This document shows, piece after piece, positions 8,826 through 16,781 of a stretch of 64,000 nt of DNA (positions are counted from its first letter, which is position 1; each line of letters opens with the position of its first letter). The notes under the pieces were generated by a model, which did no database searches, had not been told where the DNA came from, and was given only the letters and a program-made list of their open reading frames with translations. Made by a program: the position numbers and the translations under genes. This stretch comes from Euzebya tangerina. GTDB taxonomy: Bacteria; Actinomycetota; Nitriliruptoria; Euzebyales; Euzebyaceae. The DNA lies in assembly GCF_003074135.1 (NCBI RefSeq), contig NZ_PPDK01000001.1:2232001-2296000 (forward strand), read 5' to 3'.

Positions 8826-9971
8826 TCAACCCAGAGCGCCGGACTTGGGCACCCGCATGGTCACCTCGGTTCCCCGGTCAGGTCCGGTGCGGATCATCAG
8901 ACCATACTCAGGCCCGAACGTCGACCGGAGGCGTTCATCGACGGCCAGCACGCCGATGTGCCGGGTGGCGCGGTTGCCGAGCATGGCAGCCTGCAGCGCC
9001 TCGGGGTCCGTCCCGACCCCGTCGTCCTCCACCACGACCGACACCTCGGTCTGGGCGTCCACCGCACGGATGCGAAGACGACCGCGGCGTTCCAGCGGTT
9101 CCAGGCCGTGGCGGATCGCGTTCTCCACCAGCGGCTGGATGGACAGCGCCGGCACCGGGGCGGTCAGGACCTCCGGCGCCACCCGGAGTGAGACCTCGAA
9201 CCGATCGCCGAACCGCGTCCGCTCCAGGTCCAGGTAGATCTCCACCAGGCGGAGTTCGTCGGCCAGCGGGATCAGATCAGCCGTCGTCCGGAAGCTGGAC
9301 CGCAGGAACTCGGCGAACTTGGAGAGCAGCTCCCTCGCCGTCCCCGGTTCGCGGTGGACCAGCCCGGCGATCGCCGTCAACGAGTTGTGGATGAAGTGCG
9401 GTGAGATCTGCGCCCGGAGCGCGTGCAGTTCGCTGCGCGCCGCCTGCCCGCGCTGTGACTCGAGTTCCTGGGTCCTGATCCCCGTCGCCACCAGCTGTGC
9501 CAGTGCGTCCAGGCTGGCCAGCAGGTCCTCGGTGATGGTGTCGTGGACCAGGTGGATGGTGCCGATCGGGACACCGTCGATCGCGATCACCGCGCAGGCG
9601 GCCGCGACATCCAGTCCGCCGACCTGGGCCTGCTGGACCACCGGATCCGCCCAGCGGCGACGGTCGAGGATGGTGACCACCGTCGCCTCGGAGTCCTCCG
9701 GCACCTCACCCCGGGTGGCCAGCACGCGGTCCAGATCGGTCACGACGACGCCGCGCCCCCCCAGGACCAGGCGGGCAGCGTCGGCGACAACCGTGGCGGT
9801 TGGTCCATCGAGGGTCTGTCCCAGCTGTCGCTGCAGCTCGGCCATCGCAGTCACGCTGGCCAGGGCCCCGACGGCCGGTCCGGCGACACCCGCGGTGCTC
9901 GTGGTGGACGTTCCCCGGCCGCGGGGACGCCAGGGCCGTCGGCTGGCCCCAGTCCGTCCGGACCCGGCCAC
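8826..9971 (-). CDS. LytS-type sensor histidine kinase with GAF-like input domain
   Basis: This 381-residue protein has no membrane segment. Residues 45-165 look like a GAF-type input domain. Residues 175-270 form the His_kinase (PF06580) region with the QISPHFIHNSL box, phospho-accepting His near H192. The rest is a HATPase domain with the N box PLVENAIRHGLEP and the DDGVGTD G box. It should phosphorylate the LytTR regulator encoded next. Being cytosolic, it probably senses an internal metabolite rather than an external one. The first 40 residues are Ser/Gly/Arg-rich and may not be translated; an ATG at codon 43 is an alternative start. It lies 16 bases after the O-methyltransferase gene. 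Confidence 0.87.
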   Translation of the reverse strand: MAGSGRTGASRRPWRPRGRGTSTTSTAGVAGPAVGALASVTAMAELQRQLGQTLDGPTATVVADAARLVLGGRGVVVTDLDRVLATRGEVPEDSEATVVTILDRRRWADPVVQQAQVGGLDVAAACAVIAIDGVPIGTIHLVHDTITEDLLASLDALAQLVATGIRTQELESQRGQAARSELHALRAQISPHFIHNSLTAIAGLVHREPGTARELLSKFAEFLRSSFRTTADLIPLADELRLVEIYLDLERTRFGDRFEVSLRVAPEVLTAPVPALSIQPLVENAIRHGLEPLERRGRLRIRAVDAQTEVSVVVEDDGVGTDPEALQAAMLGNRATRHIGVLAVDERLRSTFGPEYGLMIRTGPDRGTEVTMRVPKSGALG

Positions 9972-9987
9972 CGCCGAGGGTGCCCCG

Positions 9988-10620
9988 CTACTCGGCCAGG
10001 ACCGCGACGAGGATTCCGTCGCCGATCGGCATGATGAGGCCGGACAGGTCAGGGTCCTCGGTCACGGCGGCGTTGAAGTTGCGCAGACCCAGCGTGTCCT
10101 CATCGTCGACCAGTTGGTCGGCCACCCGGCCACCGGCCAGGACGTTGTCGGCGACCAGCACCCCGCCAGGACGGAGCAGCCGCTTGGCGTGCTCGAGGTA
10201 CTCGGGGTACTCCGACTTCTCGGCGTCGATGAACACGATGTCGTAGGAGTCGTCCGCCAGCTTGGGCAGCATCTGCAGGGCCGGGCCGAGCAGAGAGCGG
10301 ACGCGCCCGGCGACACCGGCCTCGGCGTAGGCCTGTTGGGCGAGCGACTGGTGCGAGGCGTCCAACTCGATCGTGGTCAGGATCCCCTTGGGGTCCATGC
10401 CGCCCAGGAACCACAGGCCGCTGTACCCGCCACCCGAGCCGATCTCGACGACGGTCCGCGCCGCGGTCGCGCGGGCCAGGAATCGCAGCACGCCGCCGGT
10501 CTCTGCAGGGACGGCGGGGATGTCGGCTTCTTCGCTTCGTGCCCGGGCGGCGCGGAGAGGTTCGTCCTCTCCCTCGGCCAAGCCGCGTAGGTACGTAGCG
10601 ATGCGCTGGTCGTTGAGCAT
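9988..10620 (-). CDS. Class I SAM-dependent O-methyltransferase (Rv1220c-like)
   Basis: The 210-residue protein is a complete caffeoyl-CoA-type O-methyltransferase. It has the SAM motif VEIGSGGGYSGLW near residues 57-69, the acidic TTIELD strand, the metal/substrate segment DIVFIDAEKSEYPEYLE and the PGGVLVADNVL strand. It methylates a hydroxyl on a small acceptor that cannot be named. A homologous methyltransferase gene stands divergent to sigE in mycobacteria, exactly as here, which is the main support for the Rv1220c-like label. The ATG at 10620 begins the first helix of the fold. Only 72 bases separate it from the divergent sigma gene, so promoters overlap. Confidence 0.88.
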   Translation of the reverse strand: MLNDQRIATYLRGLAEGEDEPLRAARARSEEADIPAVPAETGGVLRFLARATAARTVVEIGSGGGYSGLWFLGGMDPKGILTTIELDASHQSLAQQAYAEAGVAGRVRSLLGPALQMLPKLADDSYDIVFIDAEKSEYPEYLEHAKRLLRPGGVLVADNVLAGGRVADQLVDDEDTLGLRNFNAAVTEDPDLSGLIMPIGDGILVAVLAE

Positions 10621-10655
10621 CGCGTCGTAGCCTACCCCGCCGTCTCCGTGCTCCT

Positions 10656-10682
10656 GGGAACACCAACGGTGGCAGTCGCGTT
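10656..10682 (+). promoter_or_regulatory. ECF-type promoter upstream of the sigma factor gene
   Basis: GGGAAC at 10656-10661 and CGTT at 10679-10682 are separated by 17 bases, matching the general ECF -35/-10 pattern (GGAAC and CGTT). Transcription would begin about 10689-10693, at the ATG of the sigma gene, and there is no ribosome-binding site between. This implies autoregulation and a leaderless transcript. Confidence 0.6.
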
Positions 10683-10692
10683 ATGCCCACAC

Positions 10693-11265
10693 ATGCCACG
10701 GCGACATGGCGACGACGAATCCTCGCAGGAGCCCGACCCCCGACCCTCCTGGGACGACGTCGCTGATCGCTACGGCCGGACGATCTACAACATGGCCTAC
10801 CGGCTCACGGGAAACCCGGACGACGCCGCAGACCTCGCCCAGGACGTGTTCGTCCGCGTCTATCGCAACCTGCATCGCTACGAGCCCGGCACCTTCGACG
10901 GGTGGCTGTACCGGATCACCAAGAACCTGTTCCTCGACCAGGTCAGACGCAAGCAGCGCTTCCGGATGCAGCCGCTGGCCGAGGAGGACTGGAACGAGCC
11001 GGTCTCCGACGAGCCGGGTCCTGCCGACCTGATCGAACGCCGGCTGCTGGAGGCGGGGTTGGAGGAGGGGCTCCTGCAGTTGTCCCCGGACTTCCGGTTG
11101 GCCGTCGTCCTGTGTGACGTGGAGGGATTGCCGTACGAGCAGGTGGCCGAGATCACCGGCTGGCCGCTCGGCACCGTGCGCTCCCGGATCCACCGAGGTC
11201 GGAAGGGCCTCAAGGCCTTCCTGGCGGCGCGGGAGGCGGCCCGGACGGCCGGGGAGGCCACCTGA
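10693..11265 (+). CDS. sigE: ECF sigma factor (SigE-like)
   Basis: The protein has 190 residues. Sigma region 2 lies at about residues 22-90, with DDAADLAQDVFVRVYRNL and DGWLYRITKNLFLD. Region 4 lies at about 125-175, with the helix-turn-helix segment YEQVAEITGWPLGTVRSRIHRG. It directs RNA polymerase to envelope-stress promoters. The assignment to the SigE group rests on gene order: a divergent methyltransferase, then anti-sigma factor, HtrA and TatB downstream, the same order as in mycobacteria. The ATG at 10693 was chosen because the only good promoter would start transcription at or just before it. A GTG or CTG further upstream would lie inside the promoter. Confidence 0.92.
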   Translation: MPRRHGDDESSQEPDPRPSWDDVADRYGRTIYNMAYRLTGNPDDAADLAQDVFVRVYRNLHRYEPGTFDGWLYRITKNLFLDQVRRKQRFRMQPLAEEDWNEPVSDEPGPADLIERRLLEAGLEEGLLQLSPDFRLAVVLCDVEGLPYEQVAEITGWPLGTVRSRIHRGRKGLKAFLAAREAARTAGEAT

Positions 11266-11318
11266 TGACCCGGCGGCGCCCGTACCGGGCGGCCGGGGTG
11301 ATGGAGGACGGGCGGTGA
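11265..11318 (+). CDS. 17-codon coupling ORF between sigma and anti-sigma genes
   Basis: This reading frame starts with an ATG overlapping the sigma stop (TGATG) and ends with a TGA overlapping the anti-sigma GTG start (GTGA). It encodes MTRRRPYRAAGVMEDGR. It may only serve to pass ribosomes from one gene to the next and fix the sigma/anti-sigma ratio; a stable peptide is not implied. The anti-sigma gene also has its own GGAGG site. Confidence 0.3.
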   Translation: MTRRRPYRAAGVMEDGR

Positions 11319-12667
11319 ACGGCGAGCACACGTGTGCCGATCACGAGCCCGAGTTGTCACTCCTCCTCGACGGTCGGTTGAACGGTCGCGCGGCCGCCCG
11401 ACTTCGGCGCCACCTGGTGGAGTGCCCGGGCTGCCTGGCGGAGTTGGAGGGTCTGCGGCGAGCCCGGTCCCTGCTCCGCTCGTTGCCGGTGCGGGAGGTG
11501 CCGGCCGGCCTGTTCACGCAGAGTGCGTTGGAGCGCGACCCGCAGGCCCCGACCGGCGAGGCCGCGTTGCTGCGGTGGGCGGTCACACCCGCCGTCGGAC
11601 CGCCCTCCGAGCAGGTGGCTTCTGATGCTGTCCCGACCCGCCGGTGGCGATCGGTCGGCACCCTCCTCGCCGTCATGGTCATGGCCATCGGGATGGCGAT
11701 GACGGTCGGTGGCGGCGGACTCATCCGACCCGTCGATGTCGACCTGGACCGGCTGGCGGATGATCACATCACCCTGACCAGGGCGGGTGGGGTGCCGATG
11801 CCGATCGGCGCCTGGTCAGACGTGGACGGGGCAGCGTCCGCGTCGGCGGCCCTGCTGACAGAATGGGGGAACCCGGCCAGTGACGGGGCTACCACGCTGC
11901 TGCAGGGGGCCGTGCGCGGCTCCAGCGTCTCTCGTACGGGCGAGACCCTCGTGATGACGTGGCCGAACGGACCGGATCGACCCGCCGTGGTCTCCGTCTC
12001 ACCTGTCTCCGTCGCCGGACAGGCGGTTGCTGGTGGGGTCGCCGATCCGACGGAGAAGTACGACATCACTGTCGGCCACGTCGACCACATCATGGATCGG
12101 CCGTGCATCCGGGTGGACCTTCGACTGCGGGACCAGGAGGAGGTTCGCGAGCAGGTCTGGATCGACGAGTCCACCGGCGTGTTCCTCCGCCGCGTCACCT
12201 TCGACGACGGCAGGCGCCAGCGCTCGGTGTCCTACCAGTCGCTGGACCTGGACGCCGCCGTCGAGCCGGTTCGTAGCGGAGGTGAGACGGCGCTCCAGCA
12301 GCCGGGCCAGGTGGACGCGCTGCGCGCAGGGGGCTGGGACATCCCCGCGTCCCTGCCCGGCTCCTACCAGCTGATCGGTGTTGCGGTCCGCAGCGACGTG
12401 GCCGGGATGCCGGTTCAGGCGGTGTACAGCGACGGGCTCTACGTGGCCTCGCTGTTCGTCCAGCCAGGCCAGCCCGACCTGGCGCAGATCAGCGGGTCTG
12501 CCGAGCACGTCGGTGCCCTGACCGATCGGATGGCCTACCTGTGGGAGGGCTATCCGAACCGGATGTTGTGGGCCGCCGCCGGCCGGACGTACACGCTGAT
12601 CGGGGACGCTCCGGTGGACGACCTGATGGGGATGGCGACCGGCCTCCCGGCAGGGCTGGTCGAGTAG
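11315..12667 (+). CDS. rseA: Transmembrane anti-sigma factor fused to a MucB/RseB-like sensor domain
   Basis: The 450-residue protein begins with a cytoplasmic zinc anti-sigma domain holding H33, C37 and C40 in the ZAS pattern HxxxCxxC (RHLVECPGC). One membrane helix follows at about residues 113-133, then a 310-residue exterior part. That part resembles MucB/RseB-type proteins: a beta-rich region with IRVDLRLRDQEEVREQVWID and FLRRVTFDDGRRQR, and a second domain with GSYQLIG and QAVYSDGLYVASLFV. In mycobacteria RseA is short and lacks this part, so the sensor is fused in cis here. It should hold the ECF sigma factor until envelope stress triggers cleavage. The GTG at 11315 follows GGAGG with 7-base spacing; the open frame extends upstream only as an overlap with the sigma gene. 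Confidence 0.85.
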   Translation: MNGEHTCADHEPELSLLLDGRLNGRAAARLRRHLVECPGCLAELEGLRRARSLLRSLPVREVPAGLFTQSALERDPQAPTGEAALLRWAVTPAVGPPSEQVASDAVPTRRWRSVGTLLAVMVMAIGMAMTVGGGGLIRPVDVDLDRLADDHITLTRAGGVPMPIGAWSDVDGAASASAALLTEWGNPASDGATTLLQGAVRGSSVSRTGETLVMTWPNGPDRPAVVSVSPVSVAGQAVAGGVADPTEKYDITVGHVDHIMDRPCIRVDLRLRDQEEVREQVWIDESTGVFLRRVTFDDGRRQRSVSYQSLDLDAAVEPVRSGGETALQQPGQVDALRAGGWDIPASLPGSYQLIGVAVRSDVAGMPVQAVYSDGLYVASLFVQPGQPDLAQISGSAEHVGALTDRMAYLWEGYPNRMLWAAAGRTYTLIGDAPVDDLMGMATGLPAGLVE

Positions 12668-12760
12668 GTCGGCGCCGTCCGAACCAGGGGTGTGCCATGT
12701 GCCGCCACGATCTCCAGCCAGGGATGTGACACACCGCGGGAGAGCGGCAGGCTGTCAGAC

Positions 12761-13801
12761 GTGACCGACACGCCGCATCCGCCACCGCACCGCCCGCCGA
12801 TCTCGGCCGGCGTCTGGGGGTTCCTCGGCGTCCTGCTGGGACTGGTCGTCGGCGCGGCGGGGGTGTTCCTCCTCATCAGCGAGACGACACCCGGCGACCC
12901 CGACGGGCCCGGCGACGTGGTCCGGGCCGCAGAGATCGCTGCACCCTCCGTCGTCCGGGTCGACGTCCGCGGGATCGGTGGGGACGGCGCGTCCGGCAAC
13001 GCCTCCGGGGTCGTCCTGGATGCCGACGGGCACGTCGCGACCAACGACCACGTGGTTGCCGGTGCCACATCCATCTCGGTGACCTTCGCCTCCGGCAACA
13101 CGGCGCCCGCCACCCTGGTGGGCAGCGATCCCGCAACCGACCTGGCCGTCATCCGGGTCCGAACCCAGGACGAGGAGTTGACGCCCATCACCCTCGGCGA
13201 CATCAGCCGGGTGGTCGTCGGTCAGCCGGTGCTCGCCATCGGCTCACCCTTCGGCCTGAACGGCACGGTGACCGCCGGGATCGTCAGCGCGCTGGACCGT
13301 CCCGTCGACCTCCGCGGCGTCGACGGCACCACCGTGCGCCTGCCTGGGGTCATCCAGACCGACGCGCGAATCAGCCCGGGCAACTCCGGCGGTCCGCTGC
13401 TGGACACCGACGGACGACTGATCGGCGTCAGCTCCTCGATTCTCGGCGAGGAGACCCGCGGCGACATCGGCTTCGCCATACCGGTCGACATCGTCAGGGC
13501 CACGACGCAGACCCTGATCACCGACGGAGGTGTTGCGGCGCCCTACCTCGGGGTGGCCACCACCGAGGCCGAGGAGGGCGGCGCGCTGGTCGACCAGGTG
13601 GTCGCCCAGTCGCCCGCGGATGTGGCTGGTGTCCAGGCTGGTGACCGGATTCTCGCAGTCGGCGATCGGGAGGTTGGCGGCGTCACCGATCTGGTCTCGG
13701 CCATCCAGTCCCAGGAGGTCGGCGCTACCATCGACCTCCGCTACATCCGTGATGGTGCAGAGGTCACGGCCTCCGTCCAACTCTCGGATGGGCCTCCGTG
13801 A
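12761..13801 (+). CDS. htrA: Membrane-anchored HtrA/DegP serine protease
   Basis: The 346-residue protein has a short Pro-rich cytoplasmic start, one membrane helix at about 18-38, a trypsin-like domain with catalytic triad H97 (TNDHVV), D127 (ATDLAV) and S209 (SPGNSGG), and one C-terminal PDZ domain at about 260-345. It is the exterior quality-control protease of the SigE regulon and may also degrade the anti-sigma factor, as proposed for HtrA in mycobacteria. The GTG at 12761 was chosen because the residues before it are not HtrA-like. The gene follows the anti-sigma gene by 93 bases and precedes tatB. Confidence 0.93.
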   Translation: MTDTPHPPPHRPPISAGVWGFLGVLLGLVVGAAGVFLLISETTPGDPDGPGDVVRAAEIAAPSVVRVDVRGIGGDGASGNASGVVLDADGHVATNDHVVAGATSISVTFASGNTAPATLVGSDPATDLAVIRVRTQDEELTPITLGDISRVVVGQPVLAIGSPFGLNGTVTAGIVSALDRPVDLRGVDGTTVRLPGVIQTDARISPGNSGGPLLDTDGRLIGVSSSILGEETRGDIGFAIPVDIVRATTQTLITDGGVAAPYLGVATTEAEEGGALVDQVVAQSPADVAGVQAGDRILAVGDREVGGVTDLVSAIQSQEVGATIDLRYIRDGAEVTASVQLSDGPP

Positions 13802-13850
13802 CCGTGACCCTGCGGCCCGCGGCCCCGACCAAAGGGAGTGACTCGAGCAG

Positions 13851-14315
13851 ATGGGCAGTCTCGGATTCGCCGAGATCATCGCGCTGGCCATCCTCGCGCT
13901 GTTCGTCTTCGGTCCAGAACGGCTGCCGGGGATGGCCCGCAATGCGGGCAAGGCCATCACGGCACTTCGTCGTGAGGCGAACAAGACCCTCGGCGAGTTG
14001 AAGGACGCCGCCGGCCTCGATGACGATCTGCTCGAGGTGGCGAACGAGGCCCGCGAACTCCGCACCCAACTGAAGGACGTCCGGCGCACGGCCGCGGGCG
14101 CGCTCATGGCACCGGTGAACGAGGTCAAGGCAGAGTTCGACGCCATCAAGGGGGAGTTCGACGAGGTCGAGGCAGGCGTCACCGCCGAGATCGGGTCGTC
14201 GGGCACGATGCCGGTGTCCAACAAGCCGCAGTCGGGTCCCGGCATGGCCGCGCTGACGCCCACTGCCAGCGGCGCCGTTCCCGGGGCAGCACCCTTCGAC
14301 CCGGACGCCACCTAG
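13851..14315 (+). CDS. tatB: Twin-arginine translocase subunit TatB
   Basis: The 154-residue protein has the TatA/B layout: a membrane helix at residues 4-21, the hinge FGPERLPGMARNAGK, a long amphipathic helix and a disordered Pro/Ser-rich tail. The conserved Glu in the helix (GFAEIIALA) and the length favour TatB over TatA. It joins TatC in recognising twin-arginine substrates such as the DctP lipoprotein in this window. A GGGAGTG site stands upstream. Position after htrA is the mycobacterial arrangement. Confidence 0.9.
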   Translation: MGSLGFAEIIALAILALFVFGPERLPGMARNAGKAITALRREANKTLGELKDAAGLDDDLLEVANEARELRTQLKDVRRTAAGALMAPVNEVKAEFDAIKGEFDEVEAGVTAEIGSSGTMPVSNKPQSGPGMAALTPTASGAVPGAAPFDPDAT

Positions 14316-14320
14316 GGGTC

Positions 14321-14914
14321 GTGGCGGCTGGGAGGAGGGCAGCACCACAGCGTCTGACGGTCGGACCGGGTCTGCACGCGATCGACGCACAGGCTGGCGA
14401 GGTGGTACGCCAGGCGTTCAGCCGTCTGCCCGGTGCCGTCGCGCTGTCCCGCGCCACCACGGACCTCGGATCCATGTTCATGGTTGCCGGCGCCGCCGCG
14501 ATGCTGCTGGCCGGCGGCCGGGTCAGACGGGCGGGCGAGGTGGCAGCCGCCGGCGCGCTCGGCTGGACCGTTGCGCACCAGGCCAAGAAGGTCTTCGACC
14601 GGCCACGACCGTACGAAGCAGAGGCCACGCCGCGGCTGATCGCCGAACCGACCGGGTCGTCCATGCCCTCGGGACACGCTGCCGTGGCCATGGCGACCGC
14701 CACGGTCCTGGCCGGCAGAGCGGGCCCGGGACGTCGGTGGGTCTGGCTGCTGATGCCCGCCTGGGTGCCGCTCACCCGCATCCACCTGGGCGTCCACTAC
14801 CCCACGGACACCATGGCCGGCCTGATCCTCGGCCACGGACTGGGTCGACTGGTGGTGGCCGTCAGCGACCACCGGTCACGGCGTCAGCCGCAGGATGATG
14901 GGCGCGTGGTCTGA
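14321..14914 (+). CDS. PAP2-family phosphatase
   Basis: This 197-residue membrane protein carries the three PAP2 signature blocks: KKVFDRPRP, the block with PSGHAAVAMA and RIHLGVHYPTD. The two His in these blocks and the Arg form the acid phosphatase site. Substrates in the family include undecaprenyl pyrophosphate and phosphatidic acid; this protein cannot be assigned more closely. The start is GTG at 14321, five bases after tatB, so it is probably in the same transcript. Its 3' end overlaps the convergent exonuclease gene by 39 bases. Confidence 0.87.
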   Translation: MAAGRRAAPQRLTVGPGLHAIDAQAGEVVRQAFSRLPGAVALSRATTDLGSMFMVAGAAAMLLAGGRVRRAGEVAAAGALGWTVAHQAKKVFDRPRPYEAEATPRLIAEPTGSSMPSGHAAVAMATATVLAGRAGPGRRWVWLLMPAWVPLTRIHLGVHYPTDTMAGLILGHGLGRLVVAVSDHRSRRQPQDDGRVV

Positions 14915-15649
14915 GGGCTTCGTGCCCTTCCGGAAGTCTCTTGCCATCTCATAGCTCATGTCGTGCGACCGATGCAGCGGCTCGCTGACCATGAACAGGT
15001 CGATGCGCATGCCGAGGTTCTTGTGGAAGTTGCCACCGCGGTAGTCCCACCAGGAGAACGTCTGCTGCTCGGGGTGCAGGTGCCGGAAGGCATCGACGAA
15101 CCCGACGGAGCCCAGGTCGGTCAGCGTCTGCCGTTCCTTCGCACTGGTGTGCGTGGTGCCGATGTAGCGCACCGGGTCGTAGACGTCGAGGTCACCAGGC
15201 GCGATGTTGAAGTCGCCCGTGACGATGGTCCTCCCGTCCGCCCACGCGGAGGCTCGGTCGGTCAGGGCCTGCAGGAAGCGGAGCTTGTCGGTGAACGCCG
15301 GGTCCTCCGGGCTCCGCCCGTTCGGCACGTACACGCTGACGATCCGGATCCCCTGGACGACGGCGTCGATCCAGCGGGCCTCGTCGGGGTTGGGTTCACC
15401 CGGAAGTCCACGGGTGACGTCCTGCACGTCCAGACCGTCCTTGACGAGGATGGCCACCCCGTTCCGACCGCCGCTGGAGTGGTCGATGGCGGTGTACCCG
15501 GCCATCTGCAATTCGAGGTGCGGCACCGTCTCGGTCCGCACCTTCGTCTCCTGCAGGCACAACACGTCGGGCTGGTGCAGGTCGAGGAACTCGAGGACCC
15601 TGGGCATTCGGACGGTCAACGAGTTGCAGTTCCAGCTTGCGAGGATCAT
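14876..15649 (-). CDS. xthA: Exodeoxyribonuclease III
   Basis: The 257-residue protein is a complete ExoIII/AP-endonuclease. Catalytic segments visible are the ASWNCNSL start, LQETKV (metal-binding Glu), the IVSVYVPNG strand, TGDFNIAP (Asp-Asn pair), a GMRIDLFMVS segment and SDHAPIIL (Asp-His pair). It removes abasic sites and 3' blocks during base-excision repair in the cytoplasm. The ATG at 15649 places Met directly before the first beta strand; the open frame before it is not family-like. A perfect 12-base palindrome lies just upstream. Confidence 0.95.
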   Translation of the reverse strand: MILASWNCNSLTVRMPRVLEFLDLHQPDVLCLQETKVRTETVPHLELQMAGYTAIDHSSGGRNGVAILVKDGLDVQDVTRGLPGEPNPDEARWIDAVVQGIRIVSVYVPNGRSPEDPAFTDKLRFLQALTDRASAWADGRTIVTGDFNIAPGDLDVYDPVRYIGTTHTSAKERQTLTDLGSVGFVDAFRHLHPEQQTFSWWDYRGGNFHKNLGMRIDLFMVSEPLHRSHDMSYEMARDFRKGTKPSDHAPIILRLTP

Positions 15650-15650
15650 T

Positions 15651-15662
15651 GTTGCGCGCAAC
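15651..15662. promoter_or_regulatory. 12-base palindrome upstream of exonuclease III gene
   Basis: GTTGCGCGCAAC is a perfect inverted repeat ending two bases before the xthA start codon, in the 154-base divergent region shared with the secreted protein gene at 15804. It could be an operator. It does not match the actinobacterial LexA box (CGAAC...GTTCG). Confidence 0.35.
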
Positions 15663-15803
15663 GCTACAGGGGGCGGACGATCTGCCGATTGAGTAACGAC
15701 GGCCGTATTGACGACCAGTAGGCACGTATCCATTACCATCCGGCGATGGCCGGTGGCTGAACGGTAGTATCAGCGCGGCCAGTCCAACCCTCTTCACTCC
15801 ACC

Positions 15804-16739
15804 ATGTTCGACCTGACCGGTACCGCCCAGCGGAACTCGATTCGGATACTCGCGCTCTTGGTCGCGAGTGTCCTGTTGATCCCTGTGTCGGCGACGGCGC
15901 AGGACGAGGACACGCCCACGACCACGTCAGCCCCCACGGAGCAGCAGTCTCCGGCAGCGCCGGCGCTCCCGGCAGAGCCGACCCCGACACCGATGCCCAC
16001 GCCGACGCCAAGCCCGACCGCGGATGCGTCCACCGAAGACCTCGGCAGCGTCGGGGATGTCGCTCCGGTACCGCCGACGGCGCCAGCTCTTCCGCAGGAG
16101 GAACAGCCGGCGACCGGCGTCGTCCAGGCAGAGGGCGGGTCCGCGGAGGAGGTGGCGATCGTGCCGGTCGTCCCCGCCGACCCCGGGGCGGCTGAGGCGG
16201 TCGAGGCCGCAGATGGGGCCGCGCCAGCCATCGCGCCTCCGCCGATCACCACCTACGGGCCGCAGGTCGTCCCCTCGCTCGGGACGGCGACAGCGCCCAA
16301 CACCAACACCTACACCGGTGTGCCCGGCGGCTTCGTCCCACCGACGGTTCTGGCGCCTGAGGTGGCGAGTGGCCCCCAGGCTGCTCCGGGGACCCCCGTG
16401 ACGGGCTCCTCGTCGACGGACGGCTCGGTGCAGGCCTCCGGTGCGACCTCGCTGACCACGCCGCAGACCGGGATCGCCGTCGCCATCCAACCCGTCAGCA
16501 ACGTTGCGGCGGCCAGCCTCTCCATCGTCCAGCCGAGCTGGTTCGCAACGGCGTTCGCGATGGTCATCATGCTGGTGGCGGCGTCCTACGGCGCCATGCT
16601 CCGGCGACGGGGTGAGGTGGTCCCCGAGGCGCTCGACTTCAGCCGGGCCATCCGTCCTCGTGACGCCTCGGTCCTGGCCGTCCGGTCCGTGCGACCGCTG
16701 GACCTCGACGAGGGCCAGGTCAGCTCCGTGCGTCCCTGA
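15804..16739 (+). CDS. Secreted, Pro/Thr/Ala-rich protein with C-terminal membrane anchor; unknown function
   Basis: This 311-residue protein is not recognised by family. It has a Sec signal peptide (residues 10-32, ending SATAQ). A long low-complexity region of Pro, Thr, Ala and Glu follows, including a run of PTPTP-like repeats near residues 58-72 typical of a cell-wall spanning stalk. A membrane helix lies at about 250-268, followed by a basic and then acidic cytoplasmic tail of about 45 residues. It probably tethers or spans the envelope. No sortase motif or enzyme domain is visible. Confidence 0.7.
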   Translation: MFDLTGTAQRNSIRILALLVASVLLIPVSATAQDEDTPTTTSAPTEQQSPAAPALPAEPTPTPMPTPTPSPTADASTEDLGSVGDVAPVPPTAPALPQEEQPATGVVQAEGGSAEEVAIVPVVPADPGAAEAVEAADGAAPAIAPPPITTYGPQVVPSLGTATAPNTNTYTGVPGGFVPPTVLAPEVASGPQAAPGTPVTGSSSTDGSVQASGATSLTTPQTGIAVAIQPVSNVAAASLSIVQPSWFATAFAMVIMLVAASYGAMLRRRGEVVPEALDFSRAIRPRDASVLAVRSVRPLDLDEGQVSSVRP

Positions 16740-16781
16740 CGGGCCGCACCGGCTGCAGCGGCGAGGGGTGGCCTGCGCAGC

